Source of the DNA: Xylophilus sp. GW821-FHT01B05
GTDB lineage: Bacteria; Pseudomonadota; Gammaproteobacteria; Burkholderiales; Burkholderiaceae_C
Direction of reading: 5' to 3'
DNA: 64,000 nt
NCBI GenBank assembly: GCA_038961845.1
Contig: CP152408.1
Location: 62,001 to 126,000, forward strand
The notes beneath the pieces were generated by a model. The model was not told the origin of the DNA. It saw only the letters and a program-made list of their open reading frames with translations, and searched no databases. Positions within the stretch are counted from its first letter, which is position 1; every line of letters starts with the position of its first letter. This document shows, one piece after another, positions 62,158 through 64,000 of the stretch. Made by a program: the position numbers and the translations under genes.

Positions 62158-62646
62158 GTCAGGTTGCCAACTGTGAACGGTCTTTCCATTGCATCGCAAG
62201 AACGCAGAGCGCACGCGATTGAGTGCGCGAAGTTCCGCAAAGAGCTTGAAGTAGGCCTTCTCCATAGTGCTCCAATCCTCGAACTCTTCATAAGCTCCAC
62301 CGTCCGCGCTGCACTCGATGTGGCCTTTGCGGCCGTGCGAAGGAACATCTTGCCAGATGGCTATCAAAGGAGCTCGCCAAGCTGACCTGCGGGAAGATTG
62401 CAGCACTTGCTGGACTTCACCCTCTGGCACAAAGCAAACGAGTTGACTGTTCGGACCTTCGAGATATAGGCGTCCGCACGCCGAGCATTGATAGCAGGTG
62501 CGAACGACAGAGTGGTCGAAGCGCCAGGGTTCCCTGTACGACTCGTGAAAGTCTTCCCAATCTTGATCTGCGATCAAGTGCCCCTTGTAGGGCAGGAAAT
62601 CTGTCTGATCGGGAATAACGTTGTCGCACTGACAGCGGAACTTCAT
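62152..62646 (-). CDS. Integron cassette protein 1, zinc-ribbon-like, unknown
   Basis: A 164-residue protein of AT-richer composition than its neighbours. It begins MKFRCQCDNVIPDQTDFLPY and carries CxC and CYQCSACGRLYLEG, so it may bind zinc. I do not recognise the family. Its TAA stop lies inside the GCCTAAC core of attC 1, and its ATG comes 5 bp after attC 2, the tight packing typical of integron gene cassettes. Confidence 0.8.
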   Translation of the reverse strand: MKFRCQCDNVIPDQTDFLPYKGHLIADQDWEDFHESYREPWRFDHSVVRTCYQCSACGRLYLEGPNSQLVCFVPEGEVQQVLQSSRRSAWRAPLIAIWQDVPSHGRKGHIECSADGGAYEEFEDWSTMEKAYFKLFAELRALNRVRSAFLRCNGKTVHSWQPDA

Positions 62647-62651
62647 CTGAT

Positions 62652-62711
62652 GCCTAACGTTTGACTTAAGCGGACCGCCGTAGGCGGGTCCGCTTGAAGG
62701 AAGGGTTAGGC
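62652..62711 (-). repeat. Integron attC site 2
   Basis: A 60-bp site with cores GCCTAAC and GTTAGGC (minus strand), and long inner arms AAGCGGACC/GGTCCGCTT around a GCC-GTA-GGC tip. It has the single-strand hairpin structure recognised by integron integrases, and is close to attC 4. Confidence 0.95.
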
Positions 62712-63203
62712 GGTACTTTCGAAATGATTTGGTCCCAGGCGCCTGACGTACAACCAGAGATTGTCAGGGGGCTCGGGAAGTAGCTCAGTGATGGCGGTTT
62801 GGCTCCAGAGGTCAGCTTCTTCATATCGCTCGTAGGAGAAATCAAAGTCGTGGCTTCTTGATACCGTATAGGTGGGACGATTGTCAGGAAATTTGAAATT
62901 GATGGAGTAGGCGTCCAAACGTGGGCCCGGCTTACCACTGCTATCGTGGATCTTCCAGAACTCCGGCATGAGCGGCCTGGATAGTTGCTCCGCAAATGCC
63001 ACAGCGTTCTTGATGTCTCGCCATGCATCTTGTACCTGCAGTTGAGCAGCCTGGATGTATGTGATTGGCCGCTCATTCTTGGGGTATTGGACGTAGATTA
63101 TTCGCGAGCCAAACTGGTACTCGCACTGCGAGACCGAGTTGGTGACATCCCAATGCCCAAGCATGGGCTCACTGGTTAGATCAATGTTCATTGCCATCGA
63201 CAT
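62706..63203 (-). CDS. Integron cassette protein 2, unknown
   Basis: A 165-residue protein starting MSMAMNIDLTSEPMLGHWDV, with no signal or membrane segment and no recognised domain. The alternative start at Met3 or Met5 is possible. Its TAA stop lies in the 5' core of attC 2 (last residues ESTA). Codon use is clearly less G+C-rich than in the chromosomal genes of the window. Confidence 0.8.
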   Translation of the reverse strand: MSMAMNIDLTSEPMLGHWDVTNSVSQCEYQFGSRIIYVQYPKNERPITYIQAAQLQVQDAWRDIKNAVAFAEQLSRPLMPEFWKIHDSSGKPGPRLDAYSINFKFPDNRPTYTVSRSHDFDFSYERYEEADLWSQTAITELLPEPPDNLWLYVRRLGPNHFESTA

Positions 63204-63216
63204 CCGTGATCGTGCC

Positions 63217-63259
63217 GCCTAACGTTTAACTTCAGCGGCCGCCGAAGGAAGGGTTAGAC
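63217..63259 (-). repeat. Integron attC site 3 (short)
   Basis: Only 43 bp: cores GTCTAAC and GTTAGGC on the minus strand around ggccgctgaagttaaac. The variable tip is almost lost compared with the 60-bp sites. The outer boxes keep the shared TTCCTTC and AAACGTTAGGC elements. Confidence 0.9.
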
Positions 63260-63640
63260 GTGGTTCTTGACATAGTGCTCGACCAGTTCCCTTAGGCCGT
63301 ATCTCTCAGCGGGCACGGGGGATATTTCGAAAGCAGTCTTTGTTTGCCAATGAATCAAACCACTCCGCTCATCTGGCTGACGAAAGTTGACGCTTCTCGA
63401 CCAAACGATTGTCGGCTTTAAGGCATGCCGTTCAAGGACTCTTCCCACGGCGTGAATCTTTGCCTGTTCACCAAAAAGCTCTGCAATTACAACTCCGTCA
63501 CCTGTGCGTAGGCGACCCAATATCTCTCGATCAGTGGTTTTCAATCCGGGAATTGGCACAACCACCATTGGAGCCTTCCGTTCGCGCATGCAGTTTTCAA
63601 CAGAATCCTCCCCAAGGTACTGAAACTTCCAGAATTTCAT
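63254..63640 (-). CDS. Integron cassette protein 3, unknown
   Basis: A 128-residue protein starting MKFWKFQYLGEDSVENCMRE; an upstream ATG at 63652 in the same frame (MEIRM) is an alternative. It contains VVVPIPGLKTTDREILGRLR and TIVWSRSVNFRQPDERSGLI. No family recognised, but the EVE/YTH-like order of beta segments is possible. The TAA stop lies in the GTCTAAC core of attC 3. Confidence 0.78.
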   Translation of the reverse strand: MKFWKFQYLGEDSVENCMRERKAPMVVVPIPGLKTTDREILGRLRTGDGVVIAELFGEQAKIHAVGRVLERHALKPTIVWSRSVNFRQPDERSGLIHWQTKTAFEISPVPAERYGLRELVEHYVKNHV

Positions 63641-63681
63641 CCGAATTTCCATTTCTGTGTTTGTGACCTTGCTGGTATGCG

Positions 63682-63741
63682 GCCTAGCGTTTGACTTAAG
63701 CGGACTGCCGAAGGCCAGTCCGCTTGAAGGACGGGTTAGGC
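63682..63741 (-). repeat. Integron attC site 4
   Basis: A 60-bp site with cores GCCTAAC and GCTAGGC on the minus strand; the second core departs from GTTRRRY by one base. Inner arms AAGCGGACT/AGTCCGCTT are perfect. It belongs to the same site family as attC 2. Confidence 0.92.
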
Positions 63742-64000
63742 GACACGGCGAGTGACCAGACCGATGTTGGACGATGCACTGAAGGGCTGGGTGAAGCGGA
63801 CACCGTTGAATGTATGGGTGCAGCACTTGCACTGCGGCGCGAGACTTTCCGGCCCTAGTGATGGATTCACAACCTGTAGCCGACCATTCTCGTCTACTCG
63901 AAGACCGCTGAAATAGCTCGCCTCGCCCGTGCGGACAAGGTCTTGCTCATCCGCCGGATGAAGCGCGACGAGCCAAGAGATCGGCTCCGGCCGATCGAGC
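63736..64000 (-). CDS. Integron cassette protein 4, N-terminus beyond the window
   Basis: An open frame runs leftward from the window edge for about 87 residues and ends RRVA with a TAA in the GCCTAAC core of attC 4. It includes ISWLVALHPADEQDLVRTGE, LAPQCKCCTHTFNGVRFTQP. The CKCC motif suggests metal binding. No family recognised; the start lies right of 64000. Confidence 0.7.
   Translation of the reverse strand, partial: LDRPEPISWLVALHPADEQDLVRTGEASYFSGLRVDENGRLQVVNPSLGPESLAPQCKCCTHTFNGVRFTQPFSASSNIGLVTRRVA

Noticed and set aside
62099..63741. Terminal inverted repeats of insertion sequences
   Set aside because: The four elements are complete attC-type hairpins with two cores each, they alternate with single genes, and no transposase is present.
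1..64000. CRISPR arrays, tRNA or rRNA genes, prophage
   Set aside because: No regular short repeat-spacer pattern, cloverleaf or phage structural gene was noticed on reading; a dedicated scan could still find a tRNA that I missed.

Overview
The window is G+C-rich DNA with tightly packed, often ATGA-overlapping operons. Gene content and repeat families fit a betaproteobacterium of the Comamonadaceae (Acidovorax/Variovorax/Xenophilus-like). The family-level call rests on the intergenic repeats and general gene style; the genus is not resolved. No rRNA, tRNA, CRISPR or transposase was seen.

Layout. 1-3.7 kb: a nitrogen-compound amidohydrolase cluster (creatininase-like fragment, RidA, cytosine-deaminase-like enzyme, RutR-like TetR regulator). 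3.8-11.7 kb: a compact exosortase island in which a VIT/VWA protein with a PEP-type C-terminal sorting signal, an exosortase, an EpsI-like protein and a GT51 glycosyltransferase are translationally coupled, followed upstream by CreC/CreB-like two-component genes that a large intergenic repeat has split. 11.7-17.5 kb: a polyamine-type ABC transporter operon with a FadR-class GntR regulator and an Asp/Glu/hydantoin-racemase-like protein. 17.8-20.3 kb: an uncharacterised module of one unknown protein, one MglA-like small GTPase and three roadblock/LC7 proteins. 20.4-28.7 kb: DUF502 protein, then a six-gene operon (PanE, DUF962, HDAC-like deacetylase, FumC, Bug-type binding protein, fumarase-superfamily lyase) divergent from a UTRA GntR regulator. 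28.8-34.5 kb: TPP enzyme, LysR, then divergent copper genes (copZ-cueR against copA) sharing one palindromic operator. 34.7-36.4 kb: chemoreceptor. 36.6-44.5 kb: FecI/FecR iron-signalling genes with two TonB receptors and a PepSY membrane protein. 44.5-52.3 kb: heavy-metal RND efflux operon divergent from a TctDE-like two-component pair. 52.4-59.4 kb: hydrolase, old yellow enzyme, TauABC-like importer, GST, YtjA-like peptide and transglutaminase-like protein. 59.6-62.0 kb: second chemoreceptor, DUF1272 protein and lone HTH protein. 62.1-64.0 kb: the distal end of an integron cassette array with four attC sites and four AT-richer cassette genes, all reading leftward.

Three features deserve most attention: the exosortase/VIT-VWA island with its own two-component genes, the GTPase-roadblock module, and the end of an integron array whose integrase should lie to the right of the window. 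Three families of intergenic repeats (a ~0.4-0.65 kb mosaic, a ~90-bp element and a ~50-bp element) recur through the window and repeatedly sit inside operons or between a regulator site and its gene.
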